Source: Bacteroidales bacterium
Lineage (GTDB): Bacteria > Bacteroidota > Bacteroidia > Bacteroidales > VadinHA17
DNA: 48,780 bases
Assembly (NCBI GenBank): GCA_003141525.1
Contig: PLML01000114.1
Span: 1,939 to 50,718 of the forward strand
Reading direction: 5' to 3'
The first letter of the stretch is position 1. Each line of letters begins with the position of its first letter. The position numbers and the translations under genes are program-made. Positions 24,818-33,257 of the stretch are shown here, in pieces. The notes under the pieces were generated by a model that was not told the DNA's origin, searched no databases, and saw nothing but the letters and a program-made list of their open reading frames with translations.

Positions 24818-24849
24818 CAAAGGTAACATCTTTTAGCAGATATATCAAT
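24818..24849 (-). promoter_or_regulatory. Promoter of the thiamine operon
   Basis: TTG (complement of 24846-24848), 20 bp, TACCTTTG (complement of 24818-24825). Transcription would begin around 24813, a few nt before the riboswitch aptamer. It fits the Bacteroidota consensus well. Confidence 0.75.
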
Positions 24850-24885
24850 TATTTGTTACATTAGCGTTCAAATCTATAACCTGAA

Positions 24886-25308
24886 ATGAAAAATCTTCTT
24901 GATAAACTTAATTACAAAGGACAGAAAAGGATATCGGTAATAAATGCAGAAGAGACATTCATACGTTCAATTTCCTCTGAACTCAAAGATGTAATTATTG
25001 ACCAGAAAATTGATCCCCGTTATCCATATCAATTCATAATAATATTTGTTAAAAGCGTATCAGAAGTTGAGAGGATTGCACCAGTGACCCTTCATAACCT
25101 GATGGCTGATGGCGTGTTATGGTTCTGTTATCCAAAAAAAACGTCTAAGAAATATAGATCTGATATCGACCGCGACCATGGATGGAAAGTTCTTAATGAT
25201 TCCGGACTTTATGGAATCCGCCTGGTTGCAATTGATGAAGACTGGTCTGCCTTAAGGTTCAGGAATATTAAATATATCAAGTCAACTTCCGGAAGGTTTA
25301 CAAAATAA
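24886..25308 (+). CDS. DUF3052-like protein
   Basis: 140 residues, no signal peptide or membrane segment. The central block LMADGVLWFCYPKKTSKKYRSDIDRDHGWKVLNDSGL resembles DUF3052-type proteins, in which a G(V/I)LW..YPK segment precedes DI...W..L...GL. Function unknown. It is divergent from the thiamine operon and 49 bp ahead of the MGMT gene, possibly cotranscribed. Confidence 0.65.
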   Translation: MKNLLDKLNYKGQKRISVINAEETFIRSISSELKDVIIDQKIDPRYPYQFIIIFVKSVSEVERIAPVTLHNLMADGVLWFCYPKKTSKKYRSDIDRDHGWKVLNDSGLYGIRLVAIDEDWSALRFRNIKYIKSTSGRFTK

Positions 25309-25320
25309 GATGTTTATATG

Positions 25321-25360
25321 AAGAAGGGGAGAATGGGTGAAAGGGAGAATGGGTGAAATG
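25321..25360 (+). repeat. Purine-rich tandem GGGAGAATGGGTGAAA before the MGMT gene
   Basis: GGGGAGAATGGGTGAAA is followed directly by GGGAGAATGGGTGAAATG. The second unit ends in the proposed MGMT start codon. It is the same sequence family as the insert in pnuT. Confidence 0.7.
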
Positions 25361-25888
25361 ATAAAACTAATTAAAATAGAGACTCCTCTTGGAGAAATGG
25401 TTGCCGGGGCAACAGATGAAGGTATTTGTTTGCTTGAGTTTACCGACCGAAGAATGTTGCCAACTGAATATAAAGATCTTACAAGGCTTTTAAAAACAAC
25501 CTTTGAAGATGGGGAAAACAGGCATCTTAAATTTCTGAAAAAACAGCTTAATGAGTATTTTGATGGTAAGCGAAAAGAATTTGATATTCGTCTTGTTACA
25601 CCTGGAACAGAATTTCAACAGGCAGTCTGGCAGGAACTGAAGAGTATTCCGTTTGGCACAACAAGATCGTACCAGGAACAGGCAATCGCCCTGAATAAAC
25701 CCGATTCTATACGTGCAGTGGCAAATGCTAATGGTATGAACAGAATATCTATTGTAATTCCTTGTCACAGGGTGATTGGTTCCGATGGACGTCTGACCGG
25801 TTACGGAGGAGGACTCAAGAGGAAGAAATGGCTGCTTGATCATGAGAAAAAATACTCGGGGAAAGCAGTTGACCTCTCATTATTCTGA
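25358..25888 (+). CDS. Methylated-DNA-[protein]-cysteine S-methyltransferase
   Basis: 176 residues from the ATG at 25358 (MIKLIKIETPLGEM); the track extends upstream through the purine-rich repeat, which is unlikely to be coding. The active-site motif ISIVIPCHRVIGSDG carries the acceptor Cys136, followed by LTGYGGGLKRKKWLLDHE. The helix-turn-helix segment TTRSYQEQAIALNKPDSIRAVANANGMN binds DNA. The protein removes O6-methylguanine and O4-methylthymine lesions by stoichiometric, suicidal transfer to its cysteine. It is Ogt-like in length, with no Ada regulatory domain. Confidence 0.94.
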   Translation: MIKLIKIETPLGEMVAGATDEGICLLEFTDRRMLPTEYKDLTRLLKTTFEDGENRHLKFLKKQLNEYFDGKRKEFDIRLVTPGTEFQQAVWQELKSIPFGTTRSYQEQAIALNKPDSIRAVANANGMNRISIVIPCHRVIGSDGRLTGYGGGLKRKKWLLDHEKKYSGKAVDLSLF

Positions 25889-25898
25889 TATATTTTTG
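25868..25898 (+). promoter_or_regulatory. Promoter of the small lipoprotein / CrtI-like gene pair
   Basis: GTTG, 19 bp, TATTTTTG; the -7 box is a full consensus match and TTG of the -33 box is intact. It overlaps the end of the MGMT gene and predicts a leader of about 27 nt before the ATG at 25930. Confidence 0.65.
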
Positions 25899-25929
25899 CA
25901 CGCAAGTACATAACTTAATCCTGCATAAT

Positions 25930-26286
25930 ATGAAAGCTTTCATTTCTAAAAGAAAATTCTATTTCATGATTTTTCTGACACTAATTATTCTTCTTTCCGG
26001 ATGCGCTAATAATGAGGCTGTTAAACAATGCCTGACCGGACATACTTATGGTTTTCTGGGCGGTTTATGGCATGGGTTTATTGCACCTTTCGATTTTATA
26101 GGGATGTTGTTTAATGATAAGATAACGATGTATGCGCAGAATAATAATGGCGGTCTATATGCACTGGGGTTCCTTCTTGGCAGCGGTGGCTGGGGTTTCT
26201 TTGGCAGTAAAGGAGCAAACAAAGTAAGGACAAGCCGGGTTCATTTCCAGAGTCAGAAATTTGATAATGCTGAAATTGTGGACTAA
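25930..26286 (+). CDS. Small putative lipoprotein with hydrophobic Gly-rich segment
   Basis: 118 residues. A lipoprotein signal (KFYFMIFLTLIILLSGC) is followed by CLTGHTYGFLGGLWHGFIAPFDFIGMLFNDKITMYAQNN and then GGLYALGFLLGSGGWGFFG, a second hydrophobic glycine-rich segment. No family is confidently recognised. It has its own promoter and is 24 bp ahead of the CrtI-like oxidoreductase, so the two are probably cotranscribed. A membrane or envelope accessory role is possible, but nothing in the sequence shows it. Confidence 0.7.
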   Translation: MKAFISKRKFYFMIFLTLIILLSGCANNEAVKQCLTGHTYGFLGGLWHGFIAPFDFIGMLFNDKITMYAQNNNGGLYALGFLLGSGGWGFFGSKGANKVRTSRVHFQSQKFDNAEIVD

Positions 26287-26310
26287 GTAGTCTCTTTAAA
26301 TAAAGACTTC

Positions 26311-27789
26311 ATGAATAAAAAGATTGTCATTATCGGAGGAGGAGTCGCCGGACTTTCGGCAGGAATTTATGCCCGTATTAACGGATTCGAAACCACGATC
26401 ATTGAAATGCATTCCACAGGAGGTCAATGTACAGCATGGGAAAGGAAGGGCTACAGATTTGACTATTGCCTTCACTGGCTGGTCGGAACCAGAAGCGGCC
26501 CGTTCCATGATATCTGGCTTGAGACTAATGTAATAAATGATAAGGTCAAAATAATTGATCATGAAGTACATACAAAAGTATTTGCAGAAGACGGAACAGA
26601 TTTTATTGTTTATACAAATATCGACAGGTGGGAAAAATACCTTTGTGAAATTGGCCCTGAAGATACAAAGAGTATCATTAAAATGTGCAATGATATGAGG
26701 AAAACGTCAGTGCTCGAGCCATATTCAGATCCGCCGGAATTACGCAAATGGAGAAATAAAATTGGTTCCTTTTTTAAAATGTTACCGATAATTATATTAT
26801 TTATGAAATATGGCAAAAAAACGTTTAACCAATATATAGGTCAGTTTAATTTTAAAAATCCAAGATTAGCTCTCTTTTTTGATAATCTGTTCTCATCACG
26901 CGACTTTTCTGCACTGGCTTTTATTATGATGCTAGCCTGGTTCCATAAAAAAAATGCCGGATACCTGTTGGGAGGATCTAAACCGATGGCTCAACGAATG
27001 ACGGAAAAATATCTTAATCTATCCGGAATTCTTACAACTAAGAAAAAAGTGGGAAAAATCATTGTGGAAGATAATATTGCCAAAGGTGTATTACTTGAAG
27101 ATGGCTCAGAGATATTTGCTGATTATGTAATAAGTGCAGCAGATGGCCATTCTACAATTTTTGAGATGCTTGGTGGAAAATATCTGTCTGAAAAAATAAA
27201 AGAAGCCTACAATTCATGGGAACTTTTTAATCCAATTGTACAGGTTTCTTTTGGCATCAGCTCTGAGATAAAAACAGATTTCCCTGTACAATCATGGATT
27301 TCAAAAAACACTCACATTGGGATGACTAAAACCGACCAGGGATACTCAATAATGAACTATTGTTTTGATCCTTCCATGGCTCCTCCCGGTAAATCAGTAA
27401 TTGTGATCCGTTTTGAAAGTCCATGGGATTTATGGAAAGATATTAAGGATGAAGATTACCTGAAAGAAAAACAACAAATAGAAAATGATGCAAGGATATT
27501 GTTAGAAAAACATTTCCCGGGCATAACCACGAATATTGAAGTTGTTGATGTTGCCACACCAGTGACCGATGTCAGGTACACTGGTGTATGGAAAGGTTCG
27601 TATGAGGGTTTTTTGCCTTCAAGTAAAAATCTGATGAGTAATCTTAAACCAACATTGCCGGGATTAGATGGATTTTATATGGCCGGACAATGGCTCTCGC
27701 CCGGAGGTGGCCTTCCTCCGGCGGGTCAAACAGGAAAATGGGTGATCCAGTTGATCTGTAAAAAAGAAAAAATGGAATTCACTACATGA
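26311..27789 (+). CDS. CrtI/phytoene-desaturase-like FAD-dependent oxidoreductase
   Basis: 492 residues. The N-terminal dinucleotide fold KIVIIGGGVAGLSAGIYARINGFETTIIEMHSTGGQCTAWERKGYRFDYCLHWLVG is the phytoene desaturase/carotenoid isomerase pattern, and the C-terminal GFYMAGQWLSPGGGLPPAGQTGKWVIQLI is the matching FAD-binding end. Members desaturate, isomerise or saturate polyenes such as carotenoids or retinol. No carotenoid synthase (CrtB) or other pigment gene is nearby, so the substrate is not determined. Confidence 0.85.
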   Translation: MNKKIVIIGGGVAGLSAGIYARINGFETTIIEMHSTGGQCTAWERKGYRFDYCLHWLVGTRSGPFHDIWLETNVINDKVKIIDHEVHTKVFAEDGTDFIVYTNIDRWEKYLCEIGPEDTKSIIKMCNDMRKTSVLEPYSDPPELRKWRNKIGSFFKMLPIIILFMKYGKKTFNQYIGQFNFKNPRLALFFDNLFSSRDFSALAFIMMLAWFHKKNAGYLLGGSKPMAQRMTEKYLNLSGILTTKKKVGKIIVEDNIAKGVLLEDGSEIFADYVISAADGHSTIFEMLGGKYLSEKIKEAYNSWELFNPIVQVSFGISSEIKTDFPVQSWISKNTHIGMTKTDQGYSIMNYCFDPSMAPPGKSVIVIRFESPWDLWKDIKDEDYLKEKQQIENDARILLEKHFPGITTNIEVVDVATPVTDVRYTGVWKGSYEGFLPSSKNLMSNLKPTLPGLDGFYMAGQWLSPGGGLPPAGQTGKWVIQLICKKEKMEFTT

Positions 27790-27931
27790 ATCGTGTAAAT
27801 AGTTACGGATTACTAAATGGCAATGTGGCTACAGAAACATTACCATCTCTTGTGAAAAATGGCTCAGCTTTGTCCTGAAAAACAAATATTCAGAGTGTTG
27901 CGCCTGAAAAAAACTCATAAACTCACAAACA

Positions 27932-28411
27932 ATGCCTGTAATAAATAATAATCTAGGCAATTTTTTTGGTCCCTCATCCAGCTATATGGGATATGTATTT
28001 ATTGCGTGCGGTATTTTTGCCGCAACATATTCCCTGCTGGCGCTCACATTGCTTATACCCGGATTTTTTATGGCTTTTACATATAACGGAACTATTATCG
28101 ATACTGACAATAAGCGGTTAAAAACTTACACCGCTTTGTTTGGGATTTTCAGAACCGGAAAATGGATTGATGCGGACCAGTTTACAAGGTTCAACATAAT
28201 AAAAGCAACAAAGAAATATACATCTTATAGCCGTGCAAATGTGAGATTCGATATGAATGTTTCAGATATCGAATTATTAATAATTAACAGGAATGGTTCA
28301 AAAAAGGCTATTCTGAACAAGTATAGTAATTTTGAAGATGCCCATAAAGAAATGGAAGAACTTAGCAAAATATTATTGCCTGATTCACTCCTGTCGGAAG
28401 TCCACAAATAA
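27932..28411 (+). CDS. Hypothetical membrane protein
   Basis: 159 residues with two membrane segments close together at about 18-50 (YMGYVFIACGIFAATYSLLALTLLIPGFFMAFTY), followed by a soluble beta-rich domain that resembles a PH-like fold (NGTIIDTDNKRLKTYTALFGIFRTGKWIDADQFTRFNIIK...IELLIINRNGSKKAILNKYSNFEDAHKEMEEL). No specific family is recognised. It ends 3 bp before the QueG-like gene, so coexpression is likely. Confidence 0.65.
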   Translation: MPVINNNLGNFFGPSSSYMGYVFIACGIFAATYSLLALTLLIPGFFMAFTYNGTIIDTDNKRLKTYTALFGIFRTGKWIDADQFTRFNIIKATKKYTSYSRANVRFDMNVSDIELLIINRNGSKKAILNKYSNFEDAHKEMEELSKILLPDSLLSEVHK

Positions 28412-28414
28412 CTG

Positions 28415-29125
28415 ATGATAAATTTTATCGATGATATAATTAAAAGGCACCTTATTCCTGCAGAGAATTACCTCTACGGTTTTGCCGAACTTGCCGGATT
28501 GCTTCAAAAAAAGTTCATTGGATTTAATTATGGAATTTCGATCGGACGTAAACTTGATTATGAAATTGTCGATAAGGTAATTAATGGCCCAAATCCGGAA
28601 TACTATTCACATTACAGACAGATCAATGAGGATCTTGGTTTATTAACTAAAAGAATCTCAGAGGATCTGAATAAAAATAATATTGAAACATTAAACATCG
28701 AACCGACAGTTTCCACTTCTGAACTTGACTCAATATATTTTAGAACTCTCCGAACAGATCTTTCACATAAAATGGTTGCAACAAGAGCCGGCCTGGGCTG
28801 GATAGGGAAAACTGATCTGTTCATCTCCAAAAAATTCGGACCGAGACTTCGCCTTGTCTCAATTCTTTTAAAAACACCCTTAAAATCGAAATCGAATCCC
28901 ATTGATATAAGCAGGTGCGGAAAATGCAATATATGCGTTGATATCTGCCCGGCTAAGGCAGCTAACGGCAAGCTCTGGGATATAACTGTTGAGAGGGAAG
29001 AGTTTTTTGATCCATGGAAATGTCGTAATCAGTGTGCCGAATTTGGAAAAATCAGGCTAGGAATCGATGCACGAATTTGTGGTATCTGTGTTGCTGCGTG
29101 TCCGATTGGTCAGAAAAATGCATAA
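28415..29125 (+). CDS. Short QueG-like double 4Fe-4S protein
   Basis: 236 residues, shorter than epoxyqueuosine reductase QueG (about 310-390). RTDLSHKMVATRAGLGWIGKTDLFISKKFGPRLRLVSILL matches the cobalamin-domain core of QueG, including the aspartate ahead of RAGLGWIGK. Two ferredoxin-like cysteine sets follow: CGKCNICVDICPAKA and CRNQC...CGICVAACPIG. The C-terminal HEAT-repeat part of QueG is missing. It may reduce epoxyqueuosine in tRNA or be a COG1600 relative with another substrate. It starts 3 bp after the membrane-protein gene. Confidence 0.8.
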   Translation: MINFIDDIIKRHLIPAENYLYGFAELAGLLQKKFIGFNYGISIGRKLDYEIVDKVINGPNPEYYSHYRQINEDLGLLTKRISEDLNKNNIETLNIEPTVSTSELDSIYFRTLRTDLSHKMVATRAGLGWIGKTDLFISKKFGPRLRLVSILLKTPLKSKSNPIDISRCGKCNICVDICPAKAANGKLWDITVEREEFFDPWKCRNQCAEFGKIRLGIDARICGICVAACPIGQKNA

Positions 29126-29178
29126 CCTGACTATCTCAACTATTTTCACAACTATTTGTTATGTAATTAAAAATCTTT

Positions 29179-30063
29179 ATGAATAATAATATAAAATCGA
29201 TAGAGGCAATTCTGCCACCGCCACATTTTCACATGGTAGGGGATGGTTTCAGAGTCCATAATTTCTTCCCGTCATTACCAAAAATAGGACTGGCAGGAAT
29301 GAGTCCGTTTTTCCTTCTCGATTATGGTTCAAAATGGCTTGTTCCGCCATCAGGTACTCCAAAAGGTGTTGGAGTTCATCCACACAGGGGGTTTGAAACA
29401 GTTACAATCGCATATCATGGGAAAGTTGCACATCACGACAGCGCAGGGAACAGTGGTGTTATTGGTGAAGGTGACATACAATGGATGACAGCCGGGGCCG
29501 GGGTACTTCATAAAGAGTATCATGAAGAGGAATTCAGCAGGAAAGGCGGTATCTTCCAGGTGGTTCAGTTATGGGTCAACCTGCCTGCAAGATATAAAAT
29601 GACACCGTCGAAATACCAGCCAATAGAGAATAAAGATATGACTAAGTTTCTGCTTGATGGCGGTAAAAGTTTTGTTGAACTCATTGCAGGTGAATATAAT
29701 GGAATGAAAGGGCCTGCATCTACCTTCTCGCCAGTAAATCTTTTTAATGCAAAACTTGATCGGGGTGCCAAAGCCGGGTTCAGTTTTAATAAGAATTATA
29801 ATAGCGGGATGCTTGTGATTGAAGGGGAGATTAAAATCAATAATTCAGGAATTGCTCCCGAGAATCATTTTATTCTGTTTAGACATGATGGAGAAGATAT
29901 TGTAATTGAAGCACTCGAAAAAAGCGTGGTACTTGTACTCAGCGGGGAGCCAATCCATGAGCCAATAGCATCATACGGACCTTTCGTAATGAATACTGAA
30001 GCTGAAATAAAGCAGGCATACGAAGATTATAATAATGGTAAATTTGGCTATCTTGAGGACTGA
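29179..30063 (+). CDS. Pirin-family bicupin protein
   Basis: 294 residues, normal length. The metal ligands of the pirin N-terminal cupin are visible: GVHPHRGFETVT with His67 and His69, and GAGVLHKEYHEE with His111 and Glu113. Bacterial pirins bind Fe(II); some have quercetin dioxygenase activity and others modulate metabolism. It is 21 bp upstream of a second cupin gene, suggesting a pair acting on related small molecules. Confidence 0.93.
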   Translation: MNNNIKSIEAILPPPHFHMVGDGFRVHNFFPSLPKIGLAGMSPFFLLDYGSKWLVPPSGTPKGVGVHPHRGFETVTIAYHGKVAHHDSAGNSGVIGEGDIQWMTAGAGVLHKEYHEEEFSRKGGIFQVVQLWVNLPARYKMTPSKYQPIENKDMTKFLLDGGKSFVELIAGEYNGMKGPASTFSPVNLFNAKLDRGAKAGFSFNKNYNSGMLVIEGEIKINNSGIAPENHFILFRHDGEDIVIEALEKSVVLVLSGEPIHEPIASYGPFVMNTEAEIKQAYEDYNNGKFGYLED

Positions 30064-30084
30064 TTATAAATTACTTATATAGCT

Positions 30085-30459
30085 ATGGCACAATTCATTA
30101 AATCGCCGTCAATAATAAAAGCTGCCGGCACCAGGGAAAAAATTATCAGGGAGTTTTTTGGTCATGTAAACAGCAAAACATCTGAGGTCAGTATAGCACA
30201 TATGACAAGTCCTGAAGGGTGGATGGAACCCGGTCAGACTCCGGAATTCAACGAATATACGGTTGTACTGAAAGGCAAACTCAAGATCACCACAAAAAAT
30301 GAAGAATTAGTAATATCTGAAGGTCAGGGAATTATGACGGTCAAGAACGAATGGGTAAAGTATAGTACTCCCTTTAAAGGCGGAGCCGAATATATTGCTG
30401 TCTGCCTTCCTGCATTTTCATCTGATATAGTCCATCGAGATGACATGAATTATTATTAA
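30085..30459 (+). CDS. Single-domain cupin protein
   Basis: 124 residues. The cupin core is visible as EPGQTPEFNEYTVVLKGKLKITTKNEELVISEGQGIMTVKNEWVKYSTPFKGGAEYIAVCLPAF. Clear metal-binding histidines in the first motif are missing (PEFNEY where HxH is common), so metal binding is uncertain. It follows pirin by 21 bp, and the two are probably one transcript. Function unknown. Confidence 0.85.
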   Translation: MAQFIKSPSIIKAAGTREKIIREFFGHVNSKTSEVSIAHMTSPEGWMEPGQTPEFNEYTVVLKGKLKITTKNEELVISEGQGIMTVKNEWVKYSTPFKGGAEYIAVCLPAFSSDIVHRDDMNYY

Positions 30460-30553
30460 TTGGATGCTTTTTAAAATTCTCCCGCAAGCAGAAACCTCCG
30501 TTCAAAACAGTCACTTTGAATAACTATCACAATAATTATTGGATCGAATGAAT

Positions 30554-31165
30554 TCAGGATTTCTTCCTGTTTTTTCTCGTTTTAATAATCAGATAAATCA
30601 CAAATATAACTCCGACGCCAAGCAGAATATGTCCTATATACGGGAATATCTGTTCCCTGACAGAATATAAATAATACCCTATTATTGCAAGTATTATATT
30701 CCATATCCCTGCACCAATTAGAGTGAAAAACATAAAATCGCGGAGATTCATTTTGGCTAACCCGGCAGGGATAGAAATAAGATGACGGATCCCTGGAACC
30801 AGACGACCAATAAATGTCGATGTTTTACCATTTCTTATAAAATAATCTTCCGCATGCCTGACTTTTTCTTCCGATAAAAGGAAAATCTTCCCAATCTTTG
30901 AGCCGGCAAATTTATAAACCAGGGGACGTCCAAGATAATATGCAAGAGTATAATTGATTAATGAGCCCGAGAGAGCTCCTATGGTTCCGGAAATAATTAC
31001 AATAAAAACATTCAGTTCACCTTGTCCAGCTCTGTAGGCAGCAAAAGGAATCACAACTTCTGAAGGCAGAGGAAGAAAAGTGCTTTCAATTAACATCAGC
31101 AGGACGATTGTGAAATAATTCAGATTGGCCATATACCAATCGAAAAGTGTCTGAAAAACTCCCAT
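30554..31165 (-). CDS. DedA-family membrane protein
   Basis: 203 residues with the SNARE-associated/VTT pattern: IESTFLPLPSEVVIPFAAYRAGQGELN, GTIGALSGSLINYTLAYYLGRPLV, FIRNGKTSTFIGRLVPGIRHLISIPAGLAKMNLRDF, and C-terminal helices. DedA proteins are implicated in undecaprenyl-phosphate or phospholipid flipping and in proton-motive-force homeostasis. It is monocistronic and converges with the cupin gene. Confidence 0.93.
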   Translation of the reverse strand: MGVFQTLFDWYMANLNYFTIVLLMLIESTFLPLPSEVVIPFAAYRAGQGELNVFIVIISGTIGALSGSLINYTLAYYLGRPLVYKFAGSKIGKIFLLSEEKVRHAEDYFIRNGKTSTFIGRLVPGIRHLISIPAGLAKMNLRDFMFFTLIGAGIWNIILAIIGYYLYSVREQIFPYIGHILLGVGVIFVIYLIIKTRKNRKKS

Positions 31166-31333
31166 ATTTTATTTTCTGTAATTCAATTTTAAAATATCCA
31201 CCGAATCAGGATGAACGGCAATATTAATCTTTTTGGCTGTTATTGCCAATTGTTTTGATAAAGGATATATGACTTTTGAATTTGTATAAAATTGAACTTG
31301 TTGATAAAAAATGATTAAAGGAATCATTTTTAT

Positions 31334-33232
31334 TTACCAGACTTTTAATATCACTTTATCTTTAGCTAAGTCAACGAAAGGGCCTGCACATGAATTTTCA
31401 ACGGTACGGATATGCCCAAAGAAATCTTTATCTATTTTTAATGGTGAACCATCGGGGTATTCGTATCCGGCTTTAGGCACTTTTGCCTTACCCAATAACT
31501 CAGTGGTTATAAGTTCCCCCTTGTGATCATAATACTTCTGATCGAAGTTTAAATGAAGATATATACTATCTCCTGTATCAACCAGTTTAACCCCAGGATT
31601 ATATCCGGAAGATTCAATAAAGTTTTTATCACTCTTGCATGGTCTTGCTCCGTTGTAAAAAATATTGCCATTCATCCATAAAGGAAGTTCTGCCTTGTTA
31701 TATTCCTCCAATCCATACTTGTAATTTGCTTTGCTTTCTGTTTTTTCTCCCTCTCCAACAAATATATTGTTATAATATCTGTCATCACCGGAATAGATCG
31801 TCGAAAGACCGGCAATTTCAGTTGAATGGGGCAGGAAATAAGGAGTAAAACGAGTCGGTTCGCTCCACATATAAACCGTACCGGTAATAAGGTTATGAAC
31901 AAATGCTCCCCCTTCCGATTGTGTTTTAATAGAAGCGCCGGACAACAGGATGTTATTGTCAACCAGAAATGGTCCATGATTTACTTCCAGGAAAAGGTCT
32001 TCCAGATCATTATTATACAACAGGTTACACGATATTCGTGTTCCCTGTGTCATCCAGTCAAACCATAAACCTCTGCCACAATCGTGAATCCGGTTTTTCC
32101 TCACGATTGCATCAACTGCAGCATGAAACTTAATACCGGCTATTTCTGCGCCTGTAAATTGCCTCTTTGCCCAAATATTATATATGTGATTATTTTCAAT
32201 AGTGCTGAAGGCTGCTCCCATACTTCCGCAGATACCAGTCTGTTCGCAGTTGAAAATAATGTTGTCCCTGACTATATGTGAACCTACATGATCTTTATTC
32301 CATTCATTTCTTAATACTCTGAATGTTACCTCAATGTAGTGAATCGAGCCATCAATGCTCTTATCGGCTGACCATACATTATGACCGGTTCCACGTTCTT
32401 TGCCTAGTGTTATTCCTGAACATTTGGAATCTCTTATTACATTATTCTCGATAATCCAGCCCTTATTCCAGTTTGTAGCTATCATCCCGATCTGTTCCGC
32501 TGTAGGGGCTGCCCATTGTGTTGCTGCCTGGCTAAAATGGAATCCGCTGATTGTAATATAGTTGATGCCAGGTTTATCGGGATAAAAGCAGGTTCTCCTT
32601 GTTGATATCTCTACAAGTTCCTTATTCGGATTGAACTTGTGAAAGTTAGCCCAGATTGTTGTTGTGTTCTGATCACTTTCGCAGTACCAGGTATATATCG
32701 ATCCCTGCATGTCTTTTATTTTAGTGTCGGGAACCGGATTAAGAACCTTTGCAAGGGTTTCTTTCTCGTAAAGTGACTTCCCGTTTAAGAAAACCTCACC
32801 GGTATGATGAATCCTTCCCATCCGGTCAAACCAATCACCAAAAACTGAATCCTGGTATGGATTATAACTTCTGAAAAATGAATTCGGTATGACTACTTTC
32901 CAGACTCCTTCTTTCTCATTCTTCCAACCTGTAATTATCTCTGATCCTTTAATCTCAGCTTTTTCTCCCGGTGCTGCCCTGTAAACAATTCTTTTTGAAT
33001 CGCTTTCTCCTCCTCTTATCGGGTTAATCCATTCCCTGTAGGTTCCCGAATGAACAGTAATTGTGTCGCCTGGAAAAGCATATTTAACGGCTGTCAAAAT
33101 TGTTTTAAAGGGCTTGATAGCAGACCCGTCATTTGTATCGTTTCCTTTTGCGGAAACATGAAATTCTCTGGCATAAATCACAGAGGTATTAAAAAGTGCC
33201 AGGATCAATAAGTTAAATGTTAACCTTTTCAT
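31334..33232 (-). CDS. Secreted GH120-type beta-xylosidase
   Basis: 632 residues from the ATG at 33232; the track starts 8 codons earlier. Signal peptide MKRLTFNLLILALFNTSVIYA. It is a right-handed parallel beta-helix with the run of motifs known from GH120 XylC of Thermoanaerobacterium: PGDTITVHSGTYREWI, PNSFFRSYNPYQDSVFGDW, RTCFYPDKPGINYITISGF, NWNKGWIIENNVIRDSKCSGI, and C-terminal LKVW. Asp392 (GLWFDWMTQGTR) and Glu416 (LFLEVNHGP) match the nucleophile and acid/base. The expected activity is release of xylose from xylo-oligosaccharides in the periplasm. It lies 25 bp after the GH36-like gene. Confidence 0.85.
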   Translation of the reverse strand: MKRLTFNLLILALFNTSVIYAREFHVSAKGNDTNDGSAIKPFKTILTAVKYAFPGDTITVHSGTYREWINPIRGGESDSKRIVYRAAPGEKAEIKGSEIITGWKNEKEGVWKVVIPNSFFRSYNPYQDSVFGDWFDRMGRIHHTGEVFLNGKSLYEKETLAKVLNPVPDTKIKDMQGSIYTWYCESDQNTTTIWANFHKFNPNKELVEISTRRTCFYPDKPGINYITISGFHFSQAATQWAAPTAEQIGMIATNWNKGWIIENNVIRDSKCSGITLGKERGTGHNVWSADKSIDGSIHYIEVTFRVLRNEWNKDHVGSHIVRDNIIFNCEQTGICGSMGAAFSTIENNHIYNIWAKRQFTGAEIAGIKFHAAVDAIVRKNRIHDCGRGLWFDWMTQGTRISCNLLYNNDLEDLFLEVNHGPFLVDNNILLSGASIKTQSEGGAFVHNLITGTVYMWSEPTRFTPYFLPHSTEIAGLSTIYSGDDRYYNNIFVGEGEKTESKANYKYGLEEYNKAELPLWMNGNIFYNGARPCKSDKNFIESSGYNPGVKLVDTGDSIYLHLNFDQKYYDHKGELITTELLGKAKVPKAGYEYPDGSPLKIDKDFFGHIRTVENSCAGPFVDLAKDKVILKVW

Positions 33233-33257
33233 ATTAATGACCTTTAGAACGGACAAA

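Noticed and set aside
25337-25357. N-terminal extension of MGMT (GTG start, MKGRMGE)
   Set aside because: The extension lies in a purine-rich tandem repeat; the family begins at MIKLIKIETPLG.
27790-27931. Possible small gene between the CrtI-like and membrane-protein genes
   Set aside because: Only very short open frames, with no start context or recognisable peptide.
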